A stretch of 64,000 nt of DNA from Kocuria flava. Lineage in GTDB: Bacteria; Actinomycetota; Actinomycetes; Actinomycetales; Micrococcaceae. A program made the translations under genes and the position numbers. Under the pieces are notes generated by a model. The model worked only from the letters and a program-made list of their open reading frames with translations. It ran no database searches and was not told the DNA's origin. The stretch is taken from positions 1,426,001 through 1,490,000 of the forward strand of contig NZ_CP013254.1 of the NCBI RefSeq assembly GCF_001482365.1, read 5' to 3'. Shown here one piece after another: positions 15,411-24,791 of the stretch; position 1 is the first letter of the stretch, and each line of letters starts with the position of its first letter.

Positions 15411-17179
15411 CAGCGGCTCCCCTCGGCGGACAGGGGAGCGGCCGGCTCGGCGGCGTCCTCGGCCCCGGCCTGGGAGCGCACGATCTCCCGGTAGGTGCCC
15501 GACCGGGCCAGCAGCTGCTCGTGGGTGCCCCGGGCCGTGATCCGCCCGCCCTCCAGGACGAGGATCCGGTCGGCGTCGCGCACGGTGGAGACCCGCTGGG
15601 CGACGACGACCACGGTGGCCCCGCGCACGACCGGGCGCAGGGCGGCGCGCAGGCGGGCGTCGGTGGCGGTGTCCAGGGCCGAGAAGGAGTCGTCGAAGAG
15701 GTAGACCGCCGGGCGGGCCACGAGCACCCGCGCGATCGCCAGCCGCTGCCGCTGCCCGCCGGAGACGTTGGTGCCGCCCTGGGCGATCGGGGCCTCGAGC
15801 CCGCCCGGCATGCGCCGGACGAAGTCCTCGGCCTGGGCGGTGCGCAGCGCCGCCCACAGCTGCTCGTCCGTGGCCTCCGGCCGGCCCAGCCGCAGGTTGG
15901 AGGCCACCGTGCCCGAGAACAGGTAGGCCCGCTGGGGAACCCACCCCACGCGGGCGCTCAGCTCGGCGCGCCCGTACCGCGGCAGCGGGACGCCGTCCAG
16001 GAGCACCGTCCCGGCCGTGGGGTCGAGCAGCCGGGGGAGCAGCCGCAGCAGGGTGGACTTGCCCGAGCCCGTGGCCCCGACCACGGCGGTCGTGGTGCCG
16101 GGCCCGGCGCACAGGTCGAGGTCCTCGAGCACGGGGGCCTGCGCTCCCGGGTAGGAGAAGCCCACCCCGCGCAGCTCCACGGCGCCGCGGGCCGGGCCCG
16201 GGGCCACCGGCTCCTCCGGCTCGCGCAGCTCCGGCACGGTGTCCAGGACCTCGCCGACGCGCTCCGCGCAGACCAGCGCGCGCGGGACCATCATCAGCAT
16301 GAAGGTGCCCATCATCACGGCGGTGAGGATCTGCAGCAGGTACTGCAGGAACGCCGTGAGCGAGCCGACCTGGATCTGGCCCGCGTCCACGCGCTGGCCG
16401 CCGAACCACAGCACCGCGGCCGTGGCCAGGTGCAGGATCATGCTGATCAGGGGGAACATCAGCACGAACAGGGAGCCGATCCGCACGGAGACGTCCGTCA
16501 GCTGCGCGTTGGCCCCGGCGAAGCGGCGGCGCTCGTGGTCCTCGCGCACGAAGGCCCGCACCACGCGCACCCCCACGATCTGCTCCCGGAGCACACCGTT
16601 GACGCGGTCGATCCGGGCCTGCATGAGCCGGAACAGCGGCATCAGGCGGGTCGCGAGGGCACCCACCACCACGGCGAGCAGCGGCACCGAGACCCACACG
16701 AGCCACGACAGCCCCGGGTCCTCGCGCAGGGCCATGACGATCCCGCCGACGCTCATGATGGGGGCGGCGACCATGAAGTTCAGGCCCGTGAGCACGAGCA
16801 GCTGGATCTGCTGGACGTCGTTGGTGCCGCGGGTGATCAGCGACGGCGCCCCGAAGCGCCCGACCTCGCGGGCCCCGAAGGAGCCGACGCGGCGCTGGAC
16901 GGCCCGCCGCAGGTCCCGGCCCGTGCCCATGGCCGCGCGCGCCCCGCAGTACACGGCGGCGACGGCGGCGAGCACCTGCACGAGGGCGACGACGAGCATC
17001 ACCTGCCCCACCCGCAGCACCAGGTCCGTGTCGCCGCGGGTCACGCCCTCGTCGATGATCCGGGCGTTGAGACCGGGCAGCAGCAGCGCGGCGACCGTCG
17101 CGGCGAGCTGCAGGACGACGACGGCCAGCACCCAGCGCCGGTAGCGGCCGGTGTACTGCCGGAGGAGGCGGACAAGCAT
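15410..17179 (-). CDS. Heterodimeric ABC exporter, subunit with degenerate ATPase site
   Basis: 589 residues: exporter-type membrane domain (about 1-310), then ATPase domain (about 335-570). Walker A GATGSGKST is intact and the signature NVSGGQRQR canonical, but Walker B reads YLFDDSFSALD with Asp in place of Glu, and the switch residue is Gln (VVAQRVST) instead of His. These are the hallmark changes of the non-hydrolysing half of heterodimeric exporters. ATG 17179 follows AGGAG. It is first in a three-gene operon, with a TAGCCT -10-like box near 17258 (minus strand). Confidence 0.9.
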   Translation of the reverse strand: MLVRLLRQYTGRYRRWVLAVVVLQLAATVAALLLPGLNARIIDEGVTRGDTDLVLRVGQVMLVVALVQVLAAVAAVYCGARAAMGTGRDLRRAVQRRVGSFGAREVGRFGAPSLITRGTNDVQQIQLLVLTGLNFMVAAPIMSVGGIVMALREDPGLSWLVWVSVPLLAVVVGALATRLMPLFRLMQARIDRVNGVLREQIVGVRVVRAFVREDHERRRFAGANAQLTDVSVRIGSLFVLMFPLISMILHLATAAVLWFGGQRVDAGQIQVGSLTAFLQYLLQILTAVMMGTFMLMMVPRALVCAERVGEVLDTVPELREPEEPVAPGPARGAVELRGVGFSYPGAQAPVLEDLDLCAGPGTTTAVVGATGSGKSTLLRLLPRLLDPTAGTVLLDGVPLPRYGRAELSARVGWVPQRAYLFSGTVASNLRLGRPEATDEQLWAALRTAQAEDFVRRMPGGLEAPIAQGGTNVSGGQRQRLAIARVLVARPAVYLFDDSFSALDTATDARLRAALRPVVRGATVVVVAQRVSTVRDADRILVLEGGRITARGTHEQLLARSGTYREIVRSQAGAEDAAEPAAPLSAEGSR

Positions 17180-17330
17180 CGGGGCGGCGCTCCTGCTCGC
17201 GGGACGGGACCGGCCCGCACGGCGGGCCGGGACGGGCACGGTTTCCCGGGCCCAGGCTACGCCCGCCCCCGGACGCCGGCCCCCGGGGCCCGCGGCTCCC
17301 GCACCGCTCCGCGACGTCCCGTGAAGTGGA

Positions 17331-17385
17331 TCACCGAAACCCCTGGTAAACCCACACGAAGTCACATAAACTCAACGGAACACAG
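17331..17385 (+). promoter_or_regulatory. Putative operator/promoter of the fru-pts operon
   Basis: A/T-enriched pocket between the divergent ABC and fru operons. It holds three same-strand AAAC motifs, at 17337, 17348 and 17368, spaced 11 and 20 bases, roughly one and two helical turns. DeoR-family regulators often bind GTTT-containing direct repeats (here on the minus strand), so it is a candidate FruR site. A possible -10, CATAAA, lies at 17365-17370. Confidence 0.45.
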
Positions 17386-17423
17386 GAGCGGAGGGCCGGT
17401 TCCCGGCCGAGGAGGTGCAGGAC

Positions 17424-18215
17424 ATGTTCGCGACGGAGCGCCAGGCGGAGATCGCCGAGCTCGTGGCCACGAGCCGACGGGTCAACGGTGCCGAGCTCGC
17501 CCGGCGCTTCGACGTCACCATGGAGACGGTCCGCCGCGACCTCGCCGCCCTCGAGGCGGCCGGACGGCTGCGGCGGGTCCACGGCGGGGCCGTGCCCGTG
17601 GAGCAGACGACCGTCGACGAGAAGGCCATCCACTCCCGCCAGCACCTGAACACCCCCGAGAAGCGTCGCATCGCCGAGGCGGCCTTCTCCCTCCTGCGCA
17701 CCAGCGGGGCCGGGGCCGTGGTGCTCGACGCCGGCAGCACGGTCGAGGCGCTCGCCGACCTCATCGTGCGCTCCGACTCCACGCTGCCGGACGGCCAGGA
17801 GCAGCTGATCATCACCCACGCCCTGCACATCGCCGCGAAGCTCGCCGACGCCACCGGCATCGGCCTCGAGCTCGTGGGCGGGCGGGTGCGCAAGCTGACC
17901 TGGGCCGCCGCCGGCGGCCGGGCGGCGGAGCACTACTCGCGGCTGCGCCCCGACGTCGCCTTCATCGGCTGCAACGGCCTGCACCCCGAGTTCGGGCTGA
18001 GCACCCCCGACCCCATCGAGGCGGTCGTGAAGTCGGCGATCGTCCAGACCTCCCGCCGCGTCGTGCTGCTGTGCGACGCGGCCAAGTTCGGGCAGGAGAC
18101 CCTCATGCGCTTCGCCTCCCTCGAGGAGATCGACACCCTCGTCACCGACCGGGCCCCCGGCCCCGAGCTCGCCGCGGCCCTCGAGGCCGCCGACGTCGAG
18201 GTGGTGCTCGCGTGA
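17424..18215 (+). CDS. fruR: DeoR family regulator of the fructose operon
   Basis: 263 residues. An N-terminal DeoR helix-turn-helix (about 5-57: RQAEIAELVATSRRVNGAELARRF, then VRRDLAALEAAGRLRRVHGGAV), and a DeoR C-terminal sensor domain (about 80-250) that binds a sugar phosphate, probably fructose 1-phosphate. ATG 17424 lies 8 bases after GGAGG; the GTG at 17415 overlaps that site and is less likely. Its stop overlaps the fruK start (GTGA). It probably represses its own operon through the repeats just upstream. Confidence 0.88.
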   Translation: MFATERQAEIAELVATSRRVNGAELARRFDVTMETVRRDLAALEAAGRLRRVHGGAVPVEQTTVDEKAIHSRQHLNTPEKRRIAEAAFSLLRTSGAGAVVLDAGSTVEALADLIVRSDSTLPDGQEQLIITHALHIAAKLADATGIGLELVGGRVRKLTWAAAGGRAAEHYSRLRPDVAFIGCNGLHPEFGLSTPDPIEAVVKSAIVQTSRRVVLLCDAAKFGQETLMRFASLEEIDTLVTDRAPGPELAAALEAADVEVVLA

Positions 18216-19186
18216 TCCTCACCGTCACCCTCAATCCCTCCCTGGACCGCACGGTCGAGCTCGGCGCCGCGCTGCGCCGCGGCGCCGTCCAGCGCGCCAC
18301 GGGCGCCCGGCAGGACGCCGGGGGCAAGGGCGTCAACATCTCCCGCGCCCTGCGCGCCAGCGGCTCGCCCACCCTCGCGGTGCTCCCCGCGGACCCCGGG
18401 GACCCCCTGCTGGCCGAGCTCGACGCCGCCGGCGTCCCGCACGAGAGCGTCCCGGCCGGGGCCCCGGTGCGCTCCAACGTCACCATCACCGAGCCCGACG
18501 GCACCACGACGAAGCTCAACGCCCCCGGGACGCCCCTGACCGCGCAGCGGCTGGAGGAGCTGGCCGCACTGCTCGTGCGCCACGGGGCCGGGGCCTCCTG
18601 GATCGTGCTCGCCGGCTCCCTGCCCCCGGGCGCGGAGCCCGGCACCTACGCGCAGCTGGTCCGCCGGGTGCGCACCGCCCTGGGCGAGCGCGCCCCCCGG
18701 ATCGCCGTGGACACCTCCGGCCGCGCCCTGGCCGGCGCGACGGCCGAGGACGACGCCCTGCCCGACCTGATCAAGCCCAACGGCGAGGAGCTGGCCGAGC
18801 TCGTGGGCCGCGGCGACGGCGAGGCCCTCGAGGCCGACCCCGCGCTGGCCGCGGCCGTGGCCGCGGCACTGGTCGGCCGGGGCCTGGGCGCCGTGCTGAC
18901 CACGCTGGGCGCCGGCGGCGCCGTGCTGACCACCGCGGCGGGCTCCTGGCACGCGGTGCACGCCCCCGTCGCGGTCCGCTCGACCGTCGGCGCGGGCGAC
19001 AGCTCGCTCGCCGGCTACCTGCTGGCCCACGAGCGGGGGGACGACCCCGCCGGGTGCCTGCGCCAGGCCGTCGCCTCCGGCACGGCGGCCGCGGCACTGC
19101 CCGGCACACGGGTCCCCGCGCTGTCCGGGACCACGCCGGAGGCCGTCGCCGTGCGGGAGCTCGCCCCGCAGGACGCCGCCGGCTGA
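18212..19186 (+). CDS. fruK: 1-phosphofructokinase
   Basis: 324-residue PfkB-family kinase making fructose 1,6-bisphosphate from the fructose 1-phosphate delivered by FruA. The start region LTVTLNPSLDRTVEL is characteristic, GGKGVNISRAL is the first PfkB signature and STVGAGDSSLAGYL the second, with the catalytic Asp in GAGDS. GTG 18212 overlaps the fruR stop by four bases, so translation is coupled. Confidence 0.94.
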   Translation: MILTVTLNPSLDRTVELGAALRRGAVQRATGARQDAGGKGVNISRALRASGSPTLAVLPADPGDPLLAELDAAGVPHESVPAGAPVRSNVTITEPDGTTTKLNAPGTPLTAQRLEELAALLVRHGAGASWIVLAGSLPPGAEPGTYAQLVRRVRTALGERAPRIAVDTSGRALAGATAEDDALPDLIKPNGEELAELVGRGDGEALEADPALAAAVAAALVGRGLGAVLTTLGAGGAVLTTAAGSWHAVHAPVAVRSTVGAGDSSLAGYLLAHERGDDPAGCLRQAVASGTAAAALPGTRVPALSGTTPEAVAVRELAPQDAAG

Positions 19187-19257
19187 CCCGCACCACCTGC
19201 TTCCCCGACCACCACGAACCACCCGGGCCCCAGGGCCCGCCGCTCAAGGAGGACACC

Positions 19258-21342
19258 GTGTCCGAGCTCATCACGCCCGACCTGGTCCAGCTGGACCAGG
19301 ACCTCGGGGAGGACAAGGCGACCGTCATCGGTCAGCTCGCCGCGCTGGTCCAGCGCGCCGGGCGCGCGGAGCAGCTCGACGGGCTGCTCGCCGACGCCAT
19401 CGCCCGCGAGGACAAGACCGCCACCGGCATCCCGGGCGGCATCGCGATCCCGCACTGCCGCTCGACCGCCGTCACGGCCCCGACCCTGGCCATGGCCCGC
19501 CTGGACCCGAAGGTCGACTTCGGCGCGAAGGACGGCCCCGCCGACCTGGTCTTCTTCATCGCGGCCCCCGAGGGCGCGGACCAGACCCACCTGAAGCTGC
19601 TGGCCAAGCTCGCCCGCTCGCTCATGAAGAAGGACTTCACCGCGTCCCTGCGCGCGGCCCGCAGCGAGCAGGAGGTCGTGCGCCTCGTCGACGGCGCGCT
19701 CGGGCTCGGTCCCGCCGAGGAGGGCCCCGCCGGGGCGACCTCGGCCGCGGCGACCCCGGCGGCCGTGGCCGCGGGCGGGGACGCGGCCGGTGCCGCGGCC
19801 CCCGAGCAGGCCCCCGCCGCGGCGGGGCAGCGGCGCCGGGTCGTGGCCGTCACCGCCTGCCCGACCGGGATCGCCCACACCTACATGGCCGCCGACGGGC
19901 TCAGCAACGCCGCCCAGGAGCTCGGGGTCGACCTGCAGGTCGAGACCCAGGGCTCGGCGGGCTTCACCAAGCTGGACCCGGCCGCGATCGCCGCGGCCGA
20001 CGCGGTGATCTTCGCGACCGACGTGGACGTGCGCGACCGGGGCCGCTTCGCCGGCAAGCCCTACGTCGCCTCCCCGGTCAAGCGGGGCATCGACGAGCCC
20101 GACGTCATGATCCGCGAGGCCCTCGCCCGGGCCGAGGACCCGGACGCCCCCCGCGTCCAGGGCGGCGGGGCCGGGGCCGAGGACGCCGCGGCCTCCGGCC
20201 AGGAGGGCTGGGGCACCCGCATCCGCAAGGCCGTAATGACGGGCGTGAGCTACATGATCCCGTTCGTCGCCGCGGGCGGCCTGCTCATGGCCTTCGGCTT
20301 CATGGTCGCCGGGGCTGACATCGCCAACATCGCCGACGACGTCCTGGGCACCTCGACGCTGTGGAACCTGGGGGAGTTCACCCTGCCCCAGTACCTCGGC
20401 GCCGTGCTGTTCAAGACGGGCAACCTCGCCATGAGCCTCCTCGTGGCGGCCCTCGCCGGCTACATCGCCTACGGCCTCGCCGACCGGCCCGGCATCGCCC
20501 CCGGCTTCGCCGCCGGGCTCGTGGCCAACTTCATGGGCGCGGGCTTCCTGGGCGGCATCGTCGGCGGCCTGCTGGCCGGCCTGGCCGCCTACTGGCTGGC
20601 CAAGCCGCAGCTGCCCCGCTGGGTGGGCTCGCTCATGCCCGTGGTGATCATCCCGCTGCTGGCCAGCATCTTCGCCGGCGGTCTGCTGCTGCTCGTCCTG
20701 GGCGGGCCGATCGCCACGTTCATGGCCTGGCTCACCGAGCAGCTCAGCGGCATGACCGGTGCCGGGGCCCTGGCCCTGGGCGCGATCCTCGGCTTCATGA
20801 TGGGCTTCGACCTCGGCGGGCCGATCAACAAGGTCGCCTACACCTTCGCCGCCGCGGGCCTGGGCGCGGCCACGGCCGCCAACACCGCCCCGCAGGAGAT
20901 CATGGCCGCGGTCATCGCCGCCGGCATGGTGCCCCCGCTGGGCCTGGCCCTCGCCTCGCTCGTCGCCAAGCGCTACTTCAGCACGGTGGAGCAGGAGAAC
21001 GGCAAGGCCGCCTGGCTGCTGGGCCTGTCCTTCATCTCCGAGGGCGCGATCCCGTTCGCCGCGGCGGACCCGTTGCGCGTGCTGCCCGCGACCATGGCCG
21101 GCGGCGCGGCCGCCGGTGCCGTGGCCATGGGTGCGGCCGTGACCTCCCCCGCCCCGCACGGCGGCGTGTGGATCCTGCCCATCATCGGCAACCCGCTCAT
21201 GTTCCTCGCCGCCGTGCTCGTGGGTACGGTGGTCACAGCCGGCGTCGTCGTCGCCCTCAAGCACGTGGGCGGCGTCCAGCGCAAGGTGGCCGACACCGAG
21301 CGCGACGTCGCGGCCGCCGCGCCCGCGGCGGCGACCGCCTGA
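19258..21342 (+). CDS. fruA: Fructose PTS permease, EIIABC fused
   Basis: 694 residues carrying all three enzyme II parts. EIIA is at about 3-150 with the phosphorylated His66 in AIPHCRS. An Ala/Pro linker follows, then EIIB (about 196-295) with Cys201 in VTACPTGIAHTY. EIIC (about 320-685) has some nine membrane segments and includes GFMMGFDLGGPINK and SEGAIPFAAADP. It imports fructose as fructose 1-phosphate, substrate of FruK. GTG 19258 follows AAGGAGGA. Confidence 0.94.
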   Translation: MSELITPDLVQLDQDLGEDKATVIGQLAALVQRAGRAEQLDGLLADAIAREDKTATGIPGGIAIPHCRSTAVTAPTLAMARLDPKVDFGAKDGPADLVFFIAAPEGADQTHLKLLAKLARSLMKKDFTASLRAARSEQEVVRLVDGALGLGPAEEGPAGATSAAATPAAVAAGGDAAGAAAPEQAPAAAGQRRRVVAVTACPTGIAHTYMAADGLSNAAQELGVDLQVETQGSAGFTKLDPAAIAAADAVIFATDVDVRDRGRFAGKPYVASPVKRGIDEPDVMIREALARAEDPDAPRVQGGGAGAEDAAASGQEGWGTRIRKAVMTGVSYMIPFVAAGGLLMAFGFMVAGADIANIADDVLGTSTLWNLGEFTLPQYLGAVLFKTGNLAMSLLVAALAGYIAYGLADRPGIAPGFAAGLVANFMGAGFLGGIVGGLLAGLAAYWLAKPQLPRWVGSLMPVVIIPLLASIFAGGLLLLVLGGPIATFMAWLTEQLSGMTGAGALALGAILGFMMGFDLGGPINKVAYTFAAAGLGAATAANTAPQEIMAAVIAAGMVPPLGLALASLVAKRYFSTVEQENGKAAWLLGLSFISEGAIPFAAADPLRVLPATMAGGAAAGAVAMGAAVTSPAPHGGVWILPIIGNPLMFLAAVLVGTVVTAGVVVALKHVGGVQRKVADTERDVAAAAPAAATA

Positions 21343-21407
21343 CCCGCGCCGCCCCGGCCGCCCCCGTGGCGGCCACCCACCGACCGTTCCCCGGGAAGAA
21401 GGACAAC

Positions 21408-23108
21408 ATGCGAACACTGACAGGCGTGGGGGTGTGCGCGGGCCGCGTCATCGGCGAGCTCGTGAGCATGCCGGCTCCCGTGGCCGAGCCCGCGGCCGGA
21501 CTGGCCCTGCGCGACGAGGCCCCCGAGGACGCGGTGGCCCGCCTCCAGGAGGCGGCCGCGGAGGTCAAGGCGGAGCTCAAGCGCCGGGCCGAGGCCGCCA
21601 CGGAGAAGGACGCCGCGGACGTGCTCAAGTCCACGGCGCTGATGGCCGGGGACCGGGCGCTGCTGAAGAACGCCGGGAAGCTGATCACGGACCGCGGCCT
21701 CGCCCCCGAGCGGGCCCTGTGGGAGGCGGCGAGCGCCTACGCGGAGCAGATGCGCGCCCTCGGCGGGTACATGGCCGAGCGCGCGGCGGACATCGAGGAC
21801 GTGCGCGCCCGGCTCGTGGCCCGCCTCCGGGGGCTGCCCATGCCGGGGATCCCGGAGCGGGAGACGCCCTTCGTGCTCACCGCCGAGGACCTCGCCCCCG
21901 CGGACACGGCCACGCTGGACCCGGCCAAGGTCCTGGCCCTGGTGACCTCCGCGGGCGGGCCCCAGTCCCACACCGCCATCCTCGCCCGCAACCTGGGGCT
22001 GCCCGCGATCGTGGCCGCCCGGGGCGTCGAGGAGCTGGCCGACGGCACCGAGGTCTTCGTCGACGGCGCCACGGGCGAGGTGCGCACCGAGCCCGGCGCG
22101 GAGGAGCGGGAGCTCGTCGCGTCCTGGGAGCGGGCCGCCGCGGCGCGCAGCGACTTCGACGGCCGGGGCGTGCTCGCCGACGGCACCGAGGTCCCGCTCT
22201 ACGCCAACGTGGGCACGGCCGAGGACGCGCGCACCGCGGCCGCGGCCGGCGCCCAGGGCGTCGGGCTGCTGCGCACGGAGTTCTGCTTCCTGGGCCGCGG
22301 GGAGGAGCCCTCGGTGGAGGAGCAGGTCGAGCAGTACACCGCGATCTTCGCCGCCTTCGAGGAGAAGAAGGTCGTGGTCCGCACCCTCGACGCGGGGGCG
22401 GACAAGCCGCTGCCGTTCCTCACGGACACCGCCGAGCCCAACCCCGCGCTGGGCGTGCGCGGCTACCGCACCGACCGCTCCGTGCCCGGGGTGCTCGCCC
22501 GCCAGCTCGAGGCGATCGCGCGCGCCGACGAGGCCACGGCCGCGGAGGTGTGGGTCATGGCGCCCATGATCTCCGCGGCCGAGGAGGCCCGCGACTTCGC
22601 GGCGATGGCCGCGACGGCGGGCCTGCGGGTGCCCGGGGTGATGGTCGAGACCCCGTCCGCGGCCGTGACGGCCGACCAGATCCTGCGCCACGTCGAGTTC
22701 GTCTCCCTGGGCACCAACGACCTCACCCAGTACACGATGGCCGCCGACCGGATGCTGGGCTCGCTCGCCGAGCTCAACAACCCCTGGCAGCCCGCGGTGC
22801 TGCGGATGGTCCGCCTCACGGTCGAGGGCGCCCGCCGCGCCGAGGCCGAGGGCGCCGGCCGCCGCAACGTCGGCGTGTGCGGCGAGGCCGCGGCCGACCC
22901 GGCGCTGGCCGTGGTGCTCGTGGGCCTCGGGGTGCACACCCTGTCCATGAGCCCCCGGGCGCTCTCGCCCGTCGCGGCGGTCCTGCGCTCGGTGGACCTG
23001 GCCACGGCCCGCTCCCTCGCGGAGCTCGCGGTCGAGCAGGCCACGGCCGCCGAGGCGGCCGCCGCCGTGCGCGCCGAGCTGCCCGTCCTCGCCGAGCTGG
23101 GCCTCTGA
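21408..23108 (+). CDS. ptsI: PTS enzyme I
   Basis: 566 residues; takes phosphate from phosphoenolpyruvate and passes it to HPr. The phosphorylated residue is His188 in GGPQSHTAILARNLGLPA. The C-terminal PEP-binding barrel (about 250-560) has LRTEFCFLGR, GTNDLTQYTMAADR and the catalytic Cys in GVCGEAAADP. ATG 21408 is preceded by GAAGAAGGA. As this general PTS component sits inside the fructose operon, fructose is likely the main, perhaps only, PTS sugar of the organism. Confidence 0.94.
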   Translation: MRTLTGVGVCAGRVIGELVSMPAPVAEPAAGLALRDEAPEDAVARLQEAAAEVKAELKRRAEAATEKDAADVLKSTALMAGDRALLKNAGKLITDRGLAPERALWEAASAYAEQMRALGGYMAERAADIEDVRARLVARLRGLPMPGIPERETPFVLTAEDLAPADTATLDPAKVLALVTSAGGPQSHTAILARNLGLPAIVAARGVEELADGTEVFVDGATGEVRTEPGAEERELVASWERAAAARSDFDGRGVLADGTEVPLYANVGTAEDARTAAAAGAQGVGLLRTEFCFLGRGEEPSVEEQVEQYTAIFAAFEEKKVVVRTLDAGADKPLPFLTDTAEPNPALGVRGYRTDRSVPGVLARQLEAIARADEATAAEVWVMAPMISAAEEARDFAAMAATAGLRVPGVMVETPSAAVTADQILRHVEFVSLGTNDLTQYTMAADRMLGSLAELNNPWQPAVLRMVRLTVEGARRAEAEGAGRRNVGVCGEAAADPALAVVLVGLGVHTLSMSPRALSPVAAVLRSVDLATARSLAELAVEQATAAEAAAAVRAELPVLAELGL

Positions 23109-23173
23109 GGCCCCGCCCGCACTCCCGTTCCCCCCACCAACCCAGCACCACCCCAACCCGAAGGAGCACCACC

Positions 23174-23452
23174 ATGGCAGAACGCACCGCCACCATCGCC
23201 TCCAAGGTGGGCCTGCACGCCCGCCCCGCCGCCATCTTCGCCGAGGCCGCCGGGGAGTACGACCTGGAGATCACCATCGCCGCCGACGGCGAGCCGGCCG
23301 ACGAGGCGATGGACGCCTCGAGCGTCCTGTCGCTGATGTCCCTCGGGGCCGAGCAGGGGGACAAGGTCGTCCTCCGGGCCGAGGGCGCAGGGGCCGACGA
23401 GGCGCTGGACGCGCTCGTGCGCATCCTCGAGACCGACCACGACGCCGAGTAG
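23174..23452 (+). CDS. ptsH: Phosphocarrier protein HPr
   Basis: 92 residues, the normal length. His15, the phosphorylated residue, lies in VGLHARPAA. The regulatory-serine region is DASSVLSLMSLGA (Ser49/50), similar to HPr of low-GC Gram-positives, although HPr kinase regulation is generally absent from actinobacteria. ATG 23174 follows AAGGAG. It is the last gene of the fruR-fruK-fruA-ptsI-ptsH operon; a strong terminator follows. Confidence 0.95.
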   Translation: MAERTATIASKVGLHARPAAIFAEAAGEYDLEITIAADGEPADEAMDASSVLSLMSLGAEQGDKVVLRAEGAGADEALDALVRILETDHDAE

Positions 23453-23468
23453 CACCCCCGGCCCGTCC

Positions 23469-23504
23469 ACGGCGCCCGCCCACCTCCCGGTGGGCGGGCG
23501 CCGT
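23469..23504 (+). terminator. Hairpin terminator of the fru-pts operon
   Basis: 16-bp perfect stem with loop TCCC, 16 bases after the ptsH stop. Confidence 0.8.
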
Positions 23505-23584
23505 CGCGTGGGCCCCGTCCCACGGAGCCCTCACGAGCACGGGATACGGTGGGAGCCGTGCCCAGCCCGACGACCGGAGGACCG

Positions 23585-24772
23585 ATGACGCCCGCACCGA
23601 GACCGACCGCGCCGACCAGCACGGACCGGCGGCCCCCGGCCCCCGGGCGGGTGCTCGTGGTGGGCACGGCCCGCGACCGGGGCGCCCTGGCCGCGGTGCG
23701 GGCGCTGCGCCGCGGCGGGTGGTCGGTCGGCGTGGGCACCCCCGAGCCCGGCATGCTCGGCGCCTCCCGCGCCGCCCGGGCCCGGCACGAGGTCCCGCGG
23801 CCCCGCGGGGACGGGGGAGCGTTCGTCGACGGCGTGCGCCGGGCCGTGGCCGAGGGCGGCTACGACCTCGTCTTCGGCGCCGGCGACGACTGGATGGCGG
23901 CCGTCTCGGCCTACCGCCGGCACCTGCCGGCGCGCACGGCCCACCCCGACCCGCCCGTGGTCGCCGCCGCCCTCGACAAGATGGGCCTGGCCGCCCGGGC
24001 CGCCCGCGCCGGGCTCGCCGCCCCGCGCACGGTGCCCGCCACGGACGAGGACCTCGCGGCGTGGCAGGGCCCCGCCGTCGTCAAGTGCCGCGCCCACTGG
24101 GCCCCGGGGCAGACCCGCCCGCACCGGATCGAGGCGAGGCTGCACCGCGACGCGGACTCCGCCCGGCGCCAGGTGCGGCTGATCCGCGCCGCCGGGGCGG
24201 AGGCGGTGCTGCAGGAGCCCGTCCGGGGCCGGCTCGGCGCGCTGATCGGGGTCTTCCGCGACGGGCGCCTGCACGGGCGGGTCCAGCAGAGCACGCCCCG
24301 GCTGTGGCCCACCCCCAACGGGGCCTCCGCCCGGGCGCGGACCGTGCCGGTGGACGAGCAGCTCGCCGCGCGCGCGGAGGTGCTGCTGCGGGAGCTGGGC
24401 TGGTGGGGGCTCGTGGAGCTGCAGTTCCTCACCGGCGACGACGGCGTCCCGCACCTGATCGACCTCAACGGCCGGTTCTACGGCTCCCTGTCCCTGGCCG
24501 AGGCCGCCCGCCCGGGGCTGACCGACGCGTGGGCGCGCCTCGTGCTCGGCCGCCCGGTGCCGCCGCTGCCGGACGCCCGCCCCGGGGTGCGCTACACCTG
24601 GCTGTCGGGGGACCTGCGGCGGGCGCGGGCCGAGCGCCGCGGCGGGCTGGCGGCCGACGTCGCCGAGAGCCTGCGCTGGAGCCTCGGCGCCCAGCACAGC
24701 GTCTGGGACCTCCGCGACCCCGGACCCGCCTGGCACCTGCTGACCTGGCGCCTGGCCCGCCGCCGCGGCTGA
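23585..24772 (+). CDS. ATP-grasp superfamily ligase
   Basis: 395 residues. An N-terminal nucleotide-binding-like segment (VLVVGTARDRGALAAVRALRRGG) precedes an ATP-grasp domain: KMGLAARAARAG as helical lead-in, VVKCRAHWAPG with an ATP-binding Lys, and VELQFL...LIDLNGRFYGSLSLA with the metal-binding Glu/Asn and Arg. ATG 23585 follows GGAGG at 4 bases; a GTG 36 bases earlier is less likely. Members join a carboxylate to an amine, thiol or sugar; the substrate here is unknown. Neighbours (MurJ-like, FemX-like) suggest envelope glycan or peptide work, by position only. Confidence 0.75.
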   Translation: MTPAPRPTAPTSTDRRPPAPGRVLVVGTARDRGALAAVRALRRGGWSVGVGTPEPGMLGASRAARARHEVPRPRGDGGAFVDGVRRAVAEGGYDLVFGAGDDWMAAVSAYRRHLPARTAHPDPPVVAAALDKMGLAARAARAGLAAPRTVPATDEDLAAWQGPAVVKCRAHWAPGQTRPHRIEARLHRDADSARRQVRLIRAAGAEAVLQEPVRGRLGALIGVFRDGRLHGRVQQSTPRLWPTPNGASARARTVPVDEQLAARAEVLLRELGWWGLVELQFLTGDDGVPHLIDLNGRFYGSLSLAEAARPGLTDAWARLVLGRPVPPLPDARPGVRYTWLSGDLRRARAERRGGLAADVAESLRWSLGAQHSVWDLRDPGPAWHLLTWRLARRRG

Positions 24773-24791
24773 GGCCGGGAGCGGGCGGGGC

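Noticed and set aside
15521..17360. Very long plus-strand frame continuing into fruK
   Set aside because: Only its end, from 18212, is real (fruK); the rest is antisense to the ABC exporter.
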